64,000 nucleotides of DNA, from positions 62,001 through 126,000 of the forward strand of contig JNDT01001564.1 of NCBI GenBank assembly GCA_000697055.1. The letters run 5' to 3'. Each line of letters opens with the position of its first letter. Within the stretch, counting starts at the first letter, position 1. Position numbers and translations under genes: made by a program. The DNA comes from Saksenaea vasiformis B4078 (Eukaryota > Mucoromycota > Mucoromycetes > Mucorales > Saksenaeaceae). The notes beneath the pieces were generated by a model. That model saw nothing but the letters and a program-made list of their open reading frames with translations. It was not told the DNA's origin and did not search any database. Positions 23,855 through 34,483 of this stretch are shown here, piece after piece.

Positions 23855-25580
23855 TCATGCAAGGTTTCGACCAAAATTTTGATTCCATTTTAACAACTCA
23901 TTAATGTCTGTTGCCCAATCGTTATCGGCATTGATTCGAGCCACACAAGGAATAGGGTATTTGGACATACGCACCTAGAATAGATTAGACGTGTAAAAAG
24001 ACAAGAAAATGTTACCTTTAAGTAGTCGTGTTTGTCCAGCATAAACACTTCTTGCCCATCCACAGATGCTTCAATCTGACTACGGCTATTTTCTCCTATC
24101 TACATGTTCCCTTATCGTTACAATGGATCACTCATTTAGACATTAGGTTACCCTAAGGTGGATCGTAGCATTGGGAGGAAGTAGGACGGGGCGAAATGAA
24201 AGAGATCGTGGGCAAATGGGTGTCAGCAAAAAGCTTTGTACACTAGGATGGACAATCGGTCCGCCTATCGATCGTTTCAATGATGATTGCTGAGATCCTA
24301 TGAATTCTTCTTACCTGCAGATAACGAATAAGCTGTCGATCCAGTTGGTGTAGATACAATGAGACTATCATCAGAGAAATGAGTGGATCTGAATAATCTA
24401 CGACTGAAAAAGAAAAGAGCTGTGTATATTTACCCATCCGCCTAAATAAAAACAACGACACTTAGCCCAGAATTTACTCTTTTTTAATGACGTACCACGC
24501 ATTCTGTTAAGTACTGATCGTCTACGTAGCAGTCGATGGCCGTTAGATGCGGGTATCTCCCTCGATGCAATGATACTTCATTCATTGCTTGCCAATCACC
24601 TGTTTGAAATTCTATAAGTCGACCTGCAGAGGGATACAAGCAAGCGATATATTACCAATTTCCTTCCCATCCACGGTAATTCGTTTTCCATCCGGTTGAT
24701 GCAATGAACAAAATAAACGCATCCTTAACATAAGTGATACGTTTCCCTCCACAACATCTTTCAGTACGCGCTGATAATTGTTATAATCTAATACATGTTA
24801 CTTCTTCTCCGTTTTTTACTAGACAACTTACGGAATGACATGAGAAATCCGAGTGTTCCAAGAGAGAAGCACACAACAGGAGGAGCGGCTTTTGGGAATA
24901 ATGAGGATAAATGAAGTATGGTACCATCACCGCCTAGCGTGATAGCAAAATCAATGGTGCGTGTGTATTCTTGTTTTTGATTCTTGTCTATAACGTGGAC
25001 AAAGGGTAATTTTTCACGAAATTGTTCCGCAACTTCTGGTTCCACAACAATGTTAAGATCCGGCTGATATTCATGCAACCAGCTATACCAATGCATTTGA
25101 GAAAAAAAAAACGAAAAGAGGAAAGGAACTTTTGTTTCCTTACGTCGCCATTTGTATCAATGCATGTTGTGTTTTTGCATCATTGGGCTTTTTCACTATA
25201 AGTACCGTTCGCGGCCTTTCTGTCCAGTCAAGGGAGAACTGACCACTAACAGACTCTTGGTTCGAGTGCATGGCTTGACAGGAGCTTCTTACCTATAGGT
25301 GCTACCAGGCACTTGTCGAATGGTGCTTATTTTTTGGGTTTTAATACGATCCACCATGGACCCGAGTTTGTCGCCCGTTTCGGGATCTAGTCCCCATGTT
25401 TGGTCAAGGATCTGTCGATTCCTCTTGTGTTGCTTACTTACCGAAATGCCATTGTTCTCTTGTTAATCGTAACTCGACCTTGTCTGGTAGATTACTCGTA
25501 CTTCTCGGTGTCCCAACAGCATAATGTCGTCGCAAACACTTGCCATTTGCTATGAATCGTCTGACGCATGGGCGAAACAT
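23855..25580 (-). CDS. POS5: Mitochondrial NAD(H) kinase (POS5-like)
   Basis: A gene of about nine exons encodes an NAD kinase, which makes NADP(H) from NAD(H) and ATP. The first exon, MFRPCVRRFIANGKCLRRHY, is rich in Arg and lacks acidic residues, a typical matrix-targeting peptide, so I infer the mitochondrial isoform. Downstream: PRTVLIVKKPNDAKTQHALI, IDFAITLGGDGTILHLSSLF with the GGDGT active-site motif, VVCFSLGTLGFLMSF, IEFQTGDWQAMNEVSLHRG with the NE/D motif, and DSLIVSTPTGSTAYSLSAGG leading to PIVHPSVQSFLLTPICP, both hallmark motifs. It ends WATDINELLKWNQNF with a short tail and a TGA at 23855. Introns split the GG of SAGG. The acceptor frames agree throughout. Confidence 0.9.
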
Positions 25581-26246
25581 GAAGTCAGTCAGATAACGAG
25601 AGCCTTATACGGAGTTGCAAGATGGCAGATAAGTTACTGATCATCAAGACTCCGACGTCGCGTGAAAAGCGGCTGTCAAGATGAGTCAACCTTTTTTGGC
25701 TTTCATCATTGGCAAAAGGGATCACAGACTCATTTTGCGTGCTACTTGCCTGCATAAATACACAATGATCTCCTTTCCAAAAGTGGTGATTGGTCAGCCC
25801 TTGAATACCATCTATTGCAAGAAACTGGCCCTTAGACCATCACGCCGCCGCGTAAAGCAAGCACCGGCATCCCTTTTTTTTTTTGTTTTTCTTTCGCAGG
25901 CTTACTGTTTGAAAACAGCTAATTCATATGCAAACAAACGTCGATGATAAGCGTGTCCGATGCGAGTTTGAGAGCTTATTTTCTTCATCAAAAGACACTT
26001 TGCTGCTTTATTATTCCCTCATTTTAATTTCCATATTTTTCAGGTCGTGGTTTGTTTATTTATTTGGTTGTCTTTTTTTAATCTACAGGGCTTCCATCCT
26101 CTTCTGCCAAATCCTTTTTAATGCAAAGAAATCAAGCGATTCCTGCAATCGTTTTCTCAAAGTGACTGCGGCCCGCCGTCATGGGTTTTCGCGCTTCTTC
26201 CCGTCAAAAAGCCTCCACTGTGCCTCTAAAGAAAAAATAGTTTGTC
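25581..26246. other. Intergenic, divergent promoters
   Basis: The region between the divergent NAD kinase and SAP30BP-like genes has pyrimidine-rich tracts (near 25876 and 26075) and short frames without motifs. No gene is supported. Confidence 0.6.
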
Positions 26247-27382
26247 ATGAATGCATTAGCTGGCCTTGTCAATTATTCAGATGACGATGATGAACACATT
26301 TCAGAGGAGGAGGAAGAAACGACCGAGCAACCAGGTGGGTAAAGCACCGAATGCTGGAAATTTTTTAATTTACTGTTCAAGTGACGATGATCCAGTAAAG
26401 GCCGTCGAAAAGAAAGAAGCAGTACCTGTTGAAAAGGAGACACCTGTTGCAAAGAAAGAAAAGGTTTGTATCTTAGTTAACCTTACGCAAAAGAAAGAAA
26501 GAAAGAAAACACAACTAAATCGATAACATAGTCACCAGGTATTTTTTACCTTGTCGATCGAGCTCTGATTTTAAGTGTCCTGATCATCCATCATCTTTCA
26601 CAGAACCACGCCATTCCCCAGCGCCACGTCATTCCCCAGCACCGTCGAGTGAAGAGCCAGCTGTACCTCGTCAAACGAAAAAGCCAGAATTCTTACCTGG
26701 AGCGAACTTGAATGAAGGGGATAAATCCAGACGGGTGAAAGCCTTACTAGCACCTAAGCCAATCGAAGGCGTCGACAATTGGGGAATCCCACCTGAGCCG
26801 GATACAGAAGTGGATCCAACCCGAGCAGTGAGTGGCATCTATGCCCAGTGTCACAAACCTCTTTCAGTACCACTATGCTAAGTTCTTTTGCATCAGGAAA
26901 AAATGAACCATTTTATGTCCCTACGCGCATCTGGACATCGGCTCAACACACATTTGCAACGTAACAAGGCATTCCGCAACCCACGCATTTACTCCAAACT
27001 TGTCGAATTCGTTGACTTGGATGAATTTGGCAGCAATTTTCCAAAGGAAGAGTTTGATCCCCATGGCTTCCCGAAATCAGCTTACATTGATGAGATATTA
27101 GAGATCCAGAGACGCATAGCGGAAGAAAAGGCAATCGCGCAACAACAACGGACAAACGTTTCATTCGTTCCCAGCACTACCGTAAGACCACATCCCGACC
27201 CATCCTCAGCTATGGAAAAAGCAATGGCCACAGCCGCCAGAGTCGCCAGCAGAATCGCCATGCCTCCACACCACACAGATACATCTTCTTCTTCTACAGA
27301 AACCAAGAAAAGGTCTAGTAGTAGTAGTAGTAGTAGTAGCAAATGGGACGTTCAGGATGGACGAGAGAAAAGACAAAAGTAA
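26247..27382 (+). CDS. SAP30BP/HCNGP-like transcriptional regulator
   Basis: Four or so exons encode an acidic, disordered N-terminal part (NALAGLVNYSDDDDEHISEE) and then the HCNGP domain: MNHFMSLRASGHRLNTHLQR, NKAFRNPRIYSKLVEFVDLD, EFGSNFPKEEFDPHGFPKSA and YIDEILEIQRRIAEEK. SAP30-binding protein is nuclear in animals and linked to transcriptional repression and splicing. A middle exon repeats PRHSPA and then has WGIPPEPDTEVDPTRA. Near the end a run of about ten serines is encoded by an (AGT)n microsatellite at 27316-27341, followed by a basic tail that could act as a nuclear signal. Exact junctions near 26330-26390 and 26820-26897 are by inspection only. Confidence 0.82.
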
Positions 27383-27546
27383 AGAAAAGGTCACTCTGTG
27401 AGAAGCCCTTTTAAATAAACTCCTTCTAACCTCGTTACACCTATTGCATCGCAAACCTGCGGTCTCACGTGTCACCTGGCGGTGAAAAAGAACAGCAACC
27501 GTGAGAACGCGCGCTTTTCAAAGTCTCTTTCTTTCTCTCATTGACC

Positions 27547-28054
27547 ATGCATGCCCTACGATCGATTCGTCTTCTCACACAGCGACAGACAGCTGCTTAT
27601 TCGTCAAAGGTTCCAAACAAGAGCCTTTACCTGATCGTCCTTCACGACTATAAGGATACAGGTGCCTTGCAGCGCCGCCTGGACGCTCGAGAGAAACACT
27701 TACAGGGAGCAACGAAGGCGTTTGCAGAAGGTCGCATCCGCTGTGCTGGAGCGTTACTTGATTCTGACAAGGTAATAAACAGAAGAGGCTTTATCGATGA
27801 TCAATTGAAATGTGTTTTTCTTTTTTCCTTCTTCCGTCTAGGATGGGAAGATGGTTGGCAGCTCATTGATTGTTGAAGCTGTGTCGGAAGCGGAAGTCCA
27901 TCAGATGATCAAAGAAGATCCTTACATCAAGGGCAAGGTGTGGGAGAAATGGGATATCTATCCCTACCGCAAGTAAGTCCGCGAAGGAAAGAAGAAACTA
28001 CATGAACTGACCTACATTCTGGATCCTAGTGCATTTGGTTTGAATCAATCCTAA
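27547..28054 (+). CDS. YciI-like protein, probably mitochondrial
   Basis: Three exons encode about 125 residues. The start used is the ATG at 27547, giving MHALRSIRLLTQRQTAAYSS, an Arg/Ser-rich presequence that suggests mitochondrial import. The YCII-related domain follows: SLYLIVLHDYKDTGALQRRL, REKHLQGATKAFAEGRI with the conserved H, CAGALLDSDK, then after an intron DGKMVGSSLIVEAVSEAEVH, DPYIKGKVWEKWDIYPYR and a short last exon ending AFGLNQS at 28054. Members of the family have a ferredoxin-like fold and a His-Asp pair, but the reaction is unknown in most cases. Confidence 0.85.
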
Positions 28055-28382
28055 TGAACCTTTTTTTTTTCTCAAGAATAGAATACATTCAAATAAAAAT
28101 AGTAATAAAAGCATGAATTCGCTGTTGCCCGATTAACTAGTCCATCTTCAAACTGACATCCGAGCTTCCGAAAAGAGCCCAGGCTGGTTGATCAGTCTCC
28201 ATGTTTACCATTCTATCCTTAAAGAAACAGCGCAAAGGAGTACAAGTGATAGAAACCTACCTGCGATACTAAGTAGAAAAGGGACCTGTTGCGAGCTTAT
28301 TATTTTGGTTAAGGCTAGAGTTTCACAAGAAATAGAAAGGCACACTTGAGGTTTTCCTTTAATCGATATATATATATATATA

Positions 28383-29548
28383 TTACTGTTCAATTAACTC
28401 GGCTACTTTCAAATGACACAGATCTTCGGGAGTAATCTCGGAATTGTCAATGACGCCAGCTTTCACCAGTGTCGATACCGCCACCTGGAGTGCGCGACGT
28501 GATACCTGGGTATGATCCGGAGCGTAATGTACCGTCTTGAACCAATCGCGCACGTCTTTCTCATTATAATTGAGAATGCGTTTAACATGTTCGACGGATT
28601 CATTTTCACGTTGTTCCATAAACAAGCTTGTTGCTTTCTGGATGGCTTGAAGAACGCGGGGCAACTCTTCGCTATTCAGAATATCCGTATGGGCAGCAAA
28701 CAGGAAAGCAGGCCAAGGAGGTGTGATCTGTCCAATGCGCTGTACTTCGCCACTGTCATGGTATGGTTTCGTGGTGAAGGTCTCCCACAAAAAGAAATCA
28801 GAAGATCCGTCGTTCACTGCGTTACGCATGGCCTCAAAATTATTCAGCACACTAAATCCAAAAGGCTCGCCATTGTTGCTGTTAAGCCAGCCCTGTTGAT
28901 CAGCCAACACATAAGCCATGATATGCGATCCAGAACCAAAACGTGAAATAGCAGCATTGGTTTTGTGCAGCGTATCAATAGAACCATGCTTGGAAACGTT
29001 TCCGGTAGAAATGGCCCAACCTAAAACAAGATAACCAAACCCCCGATGATTAACTGTGACATCCGCCGTCGTGTCTTTTACTTACACAAAGGAGCATCCA
29101 CATAGGTACCAACAATCTTGTACCAATCCTGTCCCTTGCTGATACCTGCCACAAGTCCTTCTGTCAAAGCAATTGCGAGATCCAGCGATTTATCCTTCAA
29201 TTTTTGCGTCATCTAGATAGCATCGAAATGAATCGTACCGACGAAATCTTCTACTTTCTCCGTTATCTCTCTATACAAACCTCGCCTGTTCCTCCTACAA
29301 AGAGAAAAAAAAACGCGTTTCAGAGGAGCACTGTGATGAGTCAGTTCCTAACCTGGACAGCAAACAAGTTCCACCGCAACACGGTTGGCATCAAACATGC
29401 CTTGATCCCGAGCAATGTACAAAGGCGTAGAGAAATGCTCGGGAACTAAACCACTAATTAGCCCCAAATGAACCCTGCTAGGTTTCTCTTTTCTTTTCCT
29501 TTTTTTTTTTTTTTGCTTACCGTAACCAATACGAATCACCTTTGCCAT
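28383..29548 (-). CDS. Ca3427-like / SsuA-THI5-type substrate-binding-fold protein
   Basis: Four exons encode about 310 residues with the fold of periplasmic binding proteins (PBP2), in a cytosolic setting. The start at 29548 gives MAKVIRIGYG with no signal peptide. Then come RVHLGLISGLVPEHFSTPLY, IARDQGMFDANRVAVELVCC, LDLAIALTEGLVAGISKGQD, WAISTGNVSKHGSIDTLHKT, ISRFGSGSHIMAYVLADQQG, GFSVLNNFEAMRNAVNDGSS, FFLWETFTTKPYHDSGEV and WPAFLFAAHTDIL. This pattern matches the fungal Ca3427-like family, a relative of NMT1/THI5 thiamine-pyrimidine proteins. The catalytic His and the Fe-binding Cys motif of Thi5 are not evident, so the ligand and role are unknown. A second half follows with EDVRDWFKTVHYAPDHTQVS. 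Confidence 0.83.
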
Positions 29549-30115
29549 GACTTCAACAGATAAGAAACAAACTCACTGGTTAGACAGTCCTCGAGCTCGA
29601 GTTGGACAAAGATGAGAGGCATGTGACGTTTGAATATCCGCCAGTGTGCGGGTTGTGCAGTTGCAAAAAACATACAATAAAGAGCATAATGCTTTAATCT
29701 TATTTTTCTGTGCTGACGATGTGCAAAGAGACAAGTATATATATATATATATACCTAAATGGCTATCAGCGTCATATCTGGTCATGGCAGCAATGGATGC
29801 AGTTTTTTGTTTTTTTTTAACCCATGCATTTTATCCATGCTAACCGAATCCCGTTACGGGATCTGCATTGTGAAGTCACTCTACGTCTTCTTCAGTATCC
29901 CCCAGGCATTTTTGTAATGCGATAGCTCTACTTCCTATGGACTTGGCAAGGGCGTTTTCTTGGCAAGAATGGGAAGTGTGTGTCGGAGTTTGGCAGTTAG
30001 ATCCATTCTGCTGGCATGATTTTCAAGCGCCGCCCCAGACTTTGTTGCAAAAAACAGTCCGTCTTAATGCAACCAAACCGATCTCTTTCCACTCTTTTTT
30101 ACTTTTTTTCCTACT
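29549..30115. other. Intergenic between divergent genes
   Basis: AT-rich sequence with an (AT)n tract at 29736-29753 and T-runs. No gene is supported. Confidence 0.6.
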
Positions 30116-31149
30116 ATGAGCAAACCTAACCCATTTGAGGATCCTGCTGGTAATCCATGGAGCCAGTCTTCCGCTGTAAACCAAGACGGCCCTCGATTTG
30201 GAAATGCTTATGAAGATGACCACAACGCGTGGCAACCTCCTCCTTCTCAACAACAAGGATCGGCCGGTTTTGTGCCACAACACATGCCATCGCCCTCCGA
30301 CTACAGACCACAGGCTTCATGGAGAGAATCCAACAAAATCGAAGAAGAATCGACCAATGCATGGGACAGACCCACCGTCCCTCCTGCCGCAGCGACACAA
30401 GATGCATACCAATTTGCTGGTACTCGACTTGGCAATCAACCACCACAAGACGCCGGTAGTGCCTATTCACCTGTACCAACCCAAACACCGTCCCCTTCGC
30501 CAGCACCTGCCAAGGCGAAACCTAGTTCGGCCGAAGTGGAAGCAGCCTTACCACCCATCTGGGATGAGTCGAGAATGTATCCATCCAAACTACGTCTACT
30601 TTTACGTTTTGTACAGTTTCTTGCCAGTGTCGGCCATTTGGGATTTGCAGCGGGTGCTTCACCGGTAAAGCGATAAAACAAGAAAGAAAAAAAAACGAAA
30701 CTAAACAGGACGGTAATACTTGTTAGTTTTCCAACCATCCAGTTCCGTTGTCCAATCAGGCTTGCTTTTTTTACCTTTTTGCCGTGGTAAGGTTGCACAT
30801 AGGTTGTTAAAGGAAGAACGAAGATAAATTCTCTCCATTACTACTTATTTAGGCAATTCTGTCGATTCTTTGGTCTGGCTTTCATCTCGGGTTCTTTTGT
30901 TATCGCCGATTCTTGCATGGACAAAAACTAAGACGAAGTGTCATGACGGGCATCGATATCCTTCTTGCCGCCATGTGGGGCATTGGGGTGATTATCGAGA
31001 TCGCCAAATACCGTTGTCCCCCAGGAGGATTTGATCGATGGTGTGATTTTTACAACGTCAGCATTTTTTGGGGCATGCTCGCGTTTGTCCTATACGTTGT
31101 CGCCGTCGGCTGGGACTTTGTTGGCGCCTGCGTGGCACGACAAAGATAA
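30116..31149 (+). CDS. MARVEL-like four-helix membrane protein with Pro/Gln-rich N-terminus
   Basis: Three exons (30116-30664, 30760-30786, 30853-31149) give 290 residues in one frame. The first 150 residues are polar and rich in Pro, Gln and Ser, start MSKPNPFEDPAGNPW with an NPF motif of the kind bound by EH domains, and are likely cytosolic. Four hydrophobic helices follow: LRFVQFLASVGHLGFAAGAS, then ACFFYLFAVAILSILWSGFH across a 27-nt exon, GIDILLAAMWGIGVIIEIA and FWGMLAFVLYVVAVGWDFVG. The loop between helices 3 and 4 has a Cys pair (RCPPGGFDRWC). The arrangement fits MARVEL-type proteins of vesicle and plasma-membrane domains. The middle exon is inferred because both junctions keep frame and rebuild a helix. 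Confidence 0.72.
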
Positions 31150-31385
31150 AAAAAAGAAAGGACTCGAATCTCTCTCTCTCTCTTATACAAATAGCGCTAC
31201 TGTACTTTTAATATATCAAGTTTCTGGGTTGGATCAGCCATTTGTTTAGGTCATGGGATTCCAGTGAACAAAAAGGCATGCCAACCACCAACAAACGTTT
31301 TTCTTTTTTTTTTGGCATATTTTCTCTCTGTTTCTCCTTCTCTTTCTCTTTCTTTTTTTTTTCTTTATATATACATATATATATT

Positions 31386-32054
31386 ATGCTTGTTCATCTT
31401 GCTCAGTCATTAAAGGCACTGTACGAATCACCTAGTCTATCAACCCTGCTCCTATTGGAGCTGGCTATCTTTATTGTATGTCTTCACCTGTGGTTGCCAC
31501 AACGACACCGACAGACGCGAACAGTACGGTTGTTCGCATCACCTGACACGATCTGGAAAACAATCCTGGCGATTGAGAAGTACCCCCAATGGCGATCACA
31601 CATTATTGCGATCCACCCATTGTCCTCCTCCTCTTTACAAAATTCCGTCTATTTTCTAGAGCATACGGCTCGTACACGTCAACATCTTGCTGAGAAAAAA
31701 CAGCTTTCCTCATCGTCTTCTCCGTTATGCCCTAATACCCGTGTACGGTTTGTGGAAATGACAAGGATCGATGATCACCGATTGGTACGTCGTGATCGAG
31801 CCACCCGCCAACCCTCCAAAACAACGTCCAAACCACCTAAAACCGTGCTCAGAGAATGGGAGCTTTATCTTAGACCGTCCTCCGAGAACACAACTTTGCT
31901 GACACTGACAGAAACCGTCTGTTCCGAAGGCTGGCTTGCGCGTTGGCTGGGTCCGATTCTAGGGTTTCACCGCGCCTCCCAACGGTTTATGTACGATCTT
32001 GCTCGTGAAATCGAGCGACAACAACAACACGCGACAAGTCATCCGCAGGCGTGA
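31386..32054 (+). CDS. SRPBCC/START-fold protein with N-terminal membrane anchor
   Basis: A single exon encodes 222 residues from the ATG at 31386, which follows a long pyrimidine tract. A hydrophobic helix, LSTLLLLELAIFIVCLHLWL, is followed by RTVRLFASPDTIWKTILAIE, YPQWRSHIIAIHPL, NTRVRFVEMTRID, REWELYLRP, LLTLTETVCSEGWLARWLGP and QRFMYDLAREIER. This is the strand-helix order of polyketide-cyclase/SRPBCC proteins that bind lipids or other hydrophobic ligands in a helix-grip cavity. Family members of this layout occur in fungi as uncharacterised proteins. The ligand is unknown. Poly-Ser stretches lie in the loops. Confidence 0.7.
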   Translation: MLVHLAQSLKALYESPSLSTLLLLELAIFIVCLHLWLPQRHRQTRTVRLFASPDTIWKTILAIEKYPQWRSHIIAIHPLSSSSLQNSVYFLEHTARTRQHLAEKKQLSSSSSPLCPNTRVRFVEMTRIDDHRLVRRDRATRQPSKTTSKPPKTVLREWELYLRPSSENTTLLTLTETVCSEGWLARWLGPILGFHRASQRFMYDLAREIERQQQHATSHPQA

Positions 32055-32239
32055 CCTTGTGCAGCCAAGTTTCTTTTTTTTATTTCTTACATCTCTCTAC
32101 TACACATGCACAAAAAATCATGTGCCTCATTTAAAAAAGCCTTGCAAAGAAGAAGAAAACAAGGATGAAATGGCCATCTCCCTAAAATAAAAACAGTGAA
32201 TGAACGTTTGCATCAAATAAATAGTACGTTACATTCAAG

Positions 32240-32460
32240 TTGGATACAATGAGCGCTGGAAAGTGTGAATGCGGGAACTAAGCATTAATCCAAGGAATAG
32301 TTCGCGCCTGGATGGCATGCGTCTTGCATTGGGGCGTATTCGTGTCTTCGGTGACGGTTTCTCGCATAGCCCATCGGGAGCAGTAAATATGTCTCGAGAC
32401 AAGAACAGGTTCCACCCAAAATCATCCGTGTCTAAAGGCACGCATGAATTTTTTCCATTA
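32240..32460 (-). repeat. Dispersed repeat family, copy C
   Basis: Read on the minus strand, the copy starts TTCATGCGTGCCTTTAGACA, continues GGTGGAACCTGTTCTTGTCT and CGAGACATATTTAC, and ends GCGCGAACTATTCCTTGGAT. It matches copies A, B and D in the same order; the last word differs at two of 20 positions from the end of copy B. It lacks the opening AATTGACATCC segment and one internal unit. On the plus strand it can be read as INPRNSSRLDGMRLAL and VNMSRDKNRFHPK, similar to the peptide read from copy B. Confidence 0.72.
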
Positions 32461-33434
32461 CTTCGTAGTAGACCTTTCTCCCAAACCGTCCTGACGGTAG
32501 TGTAGCCCGTTTACTATCTATGAACGGTCTTTTTTTTTGGTCCAATTCATGAACGAATAACTGCCTATCAAATTCCTTCCTTTAGCGCACACTTGGTTTT
32601 TTATGGATGCTTCATTTACTTAGAGCCCATCGTTACATGTGTATGATTTGTGAAATCGGGTCACGCTCCACCAATCGCCGATGTACAACGTCCAGCGTGC
32701 ATGCGATCAGCCATGGCCTTTGCGAAGATGCATAGCCAGGGAAAAGAAGAAAAAAAGTGATCTTCTACTATCGCTTGTTCCGTCTACGCTTTGAAAGAAG
32801 ACAAAAAGTTACTTATACCCTGATCCTTCACTAGAAAATGTCGAAGGGGATATGCTCGATGTGACGCCAGCTGTCTTAGATCTTTGTGGATCATCTATTA
32901 CCGTGCTCAATAAACGTGCATCAGCAATGAAAGAAAAAAAATAAAAACAAGTGAAATCACATGGGAACGGTCCATACTAAAAACGAAGAACACATGCTTT
33001 TCCTTTTTTTTTGGTTACTTTTCATTCATCTTCCCGAGTTTCGCGCGTCCCTCGCTGGTCTCTGTGGAATAGAGAGGGTTTGTCAGCTAGGAACGGTCTT
33101 TCTATCAAAATGTTCAGTTTGCGCTAGCGTAGGTTTCCGGATGAAAGAAGTTGTTTGTACTGCATTCCCTGTTTAGTCCAACCTCGGACATCCTGCATGT
33201 TTCTTTGTGAGAGAGAGAAAATAAAAAAAAGGCGAATTCCTCAATGACAGAACAAGTTTTGGTTGATAAGCATGGTGCTATTTTATCAAGTTCACTTTAA
33301 TCTAACTTCCTAAAAGAATATAAGTCATTCGACTCCTTACCAAATGGATGGTAAATCAAAAAGTTGATTAGACCGCATGCAATTTCACTTTATTTGGAGA
33401 GAAAAGGATTCTAGATTTACAAACGACGAGAGAG

Positions 33435-33473
<39 letters not shown>
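33435..33473. repeat. (GA)n microsatellite
   Basis: An almost perfect AG/GA run of about 39 bp lies in the intergenic region. Confidence 0.95.
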
Positions 33474-33478
<5 letters not shown>

Positions 33479-33844
33479 GGTTAGTGGATCTGCACGAACA
33501 AAATTTGATTCTAACCATTCATTGTCTCATTATGTCCGGATTCTCCGAGGGAATATAATCTTTTACAACTAGGTTCTGGTTTGAGAGGCTGTTCGTTATA
33601 TTCAGTGGGCCCGCATGAGCTCTCGGTTCTTTTTTATGGTTAAAGAAAAGAAAAGAAAAAAAAGTGTCTGTTACATGTGAAAAAGAAAAAAGAAAGAAAG
33701 AAAGTAACATAGGTGGAATATTTACAGCTGGAATGATTCACAGAAAAGAATAAGTAAAGAAAAGGAAGAAGTTAAAAAGTATCCTCTTGGACAAGGGGTG
33801 GGGTGAGGTGGGGGAGGTTGAGGGGCGCGCGGATGGTATGCTGT

Positions 33845-34483
33845 TTAGAGACCCATGTCTCGTAAATCTTGTACGATGGTGTCCACATTCTCGTGTCCTG
33901 CCGCCCGCTTCAATTGATCCATTTTTTCTGCTGCATGTGAGATTCCTTGAAGCTTCTGACGCATGGCATTTGTTTTCCATGATTTGTCGGATGAAATCTG
34001 GACCATGGACACTGCGTCGGCAAGATCATTGGTGGCCTTGTGGAGTGCTGCTCTTGCTTTGATACGCGATGAACGGAGAGGGATACGAGATGGACGTCCA
34101 TGGTGACGACGGCAACGGTGTTTGTGACGATGGTTTTCTTTCGTGATGTTATTTCGTTGCTGTAATGTTCGTCGTAGCATAGCGTCAAGTGTTTGCGCAT
34201 GGTCTGCTGGCGAACACACGGCCTGTAGCTTAGCGTTTAGTTTTTGCGAGAACATAGCCTCCAACATGGATGGTTCTTGTGGTGATGGTGGTGGTGCGAC
34301 CGGGCGAAGGTCGGATTCATCATCGCTGACGGAAAGCTGCGCTCGACTACTTGGTGCGGATCGTCGGCTGCAAAATCCATCCAACGACCAGTTTGGGGGA
34401 CTATAGTCAAAACTATGTTGCAACAATGGGCTACGATCCACACAGACATTAACGGTCGTTTGATCGATCACAGCAGATTCCAT
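33845..34483 (-). CDS. Uncharacterised basic coiled-coil protein
   Basis: A single-exon frame of 212 residues, preceded by an A-rich tract, opens MESAVIDQTTVNVCVDRSPL. I do not recognise the family. The first third is Ser/Pro-rich with an acidic patch (VSDDESDLRP). A helix follows (LEAMFSQKLNAKLQAVC, LDAMLRRTLQQRNNITKE), then a striking His/Arg cluster (HRHKHRCRRHHGRPSR), and a C-terminal helix pair (ARAALHKATNDLADAVSMVQ, MRQKLQGISHAAEKMDQLKR). The codon pattern and the length of the frame support a real gene. The basic block could bind nucleic acid or metal or direct nuclear import. It might instead be lineage-specific. Confidence 0.6.
   Translation of the reverse strand: MESAVIDQTTVNVCVDRSPLLQHSFDYSPPNWSLDGFCSRRSAPSSRAQLSVSDDESDLRPVAPPPSPQEPSMLEAMFSQKLNAKLQAVCSPADHAQTLDAMLRRTLQQRNNITKENHRHKHRCRRHHGRPSRIPLRSSRIKARAALHKATNDLADAVSMVQISSDKSWKTNAMRQKLQGISHAAEKMDQLKRAAGHENVDTIVQDLRDMGL

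Larger units (their letters stand above)
32055..33844. other. Gene-poor 1.8-kb spacer
   Basis: Apart from a dispersed-repeat copy (32240-32460) and a GA microsatellite (33435-33473) nothing is recognised. The remaining frames are short and T- or A-run driven. Confidence 0.55.

Noticed and set aside
33435..33473. CRISPR-like or regular array
   Set aside because: It is a simple dinucleotide microsatellite without spacers; no CRISPR array is expected in a eukaryotic genome and none is seen.
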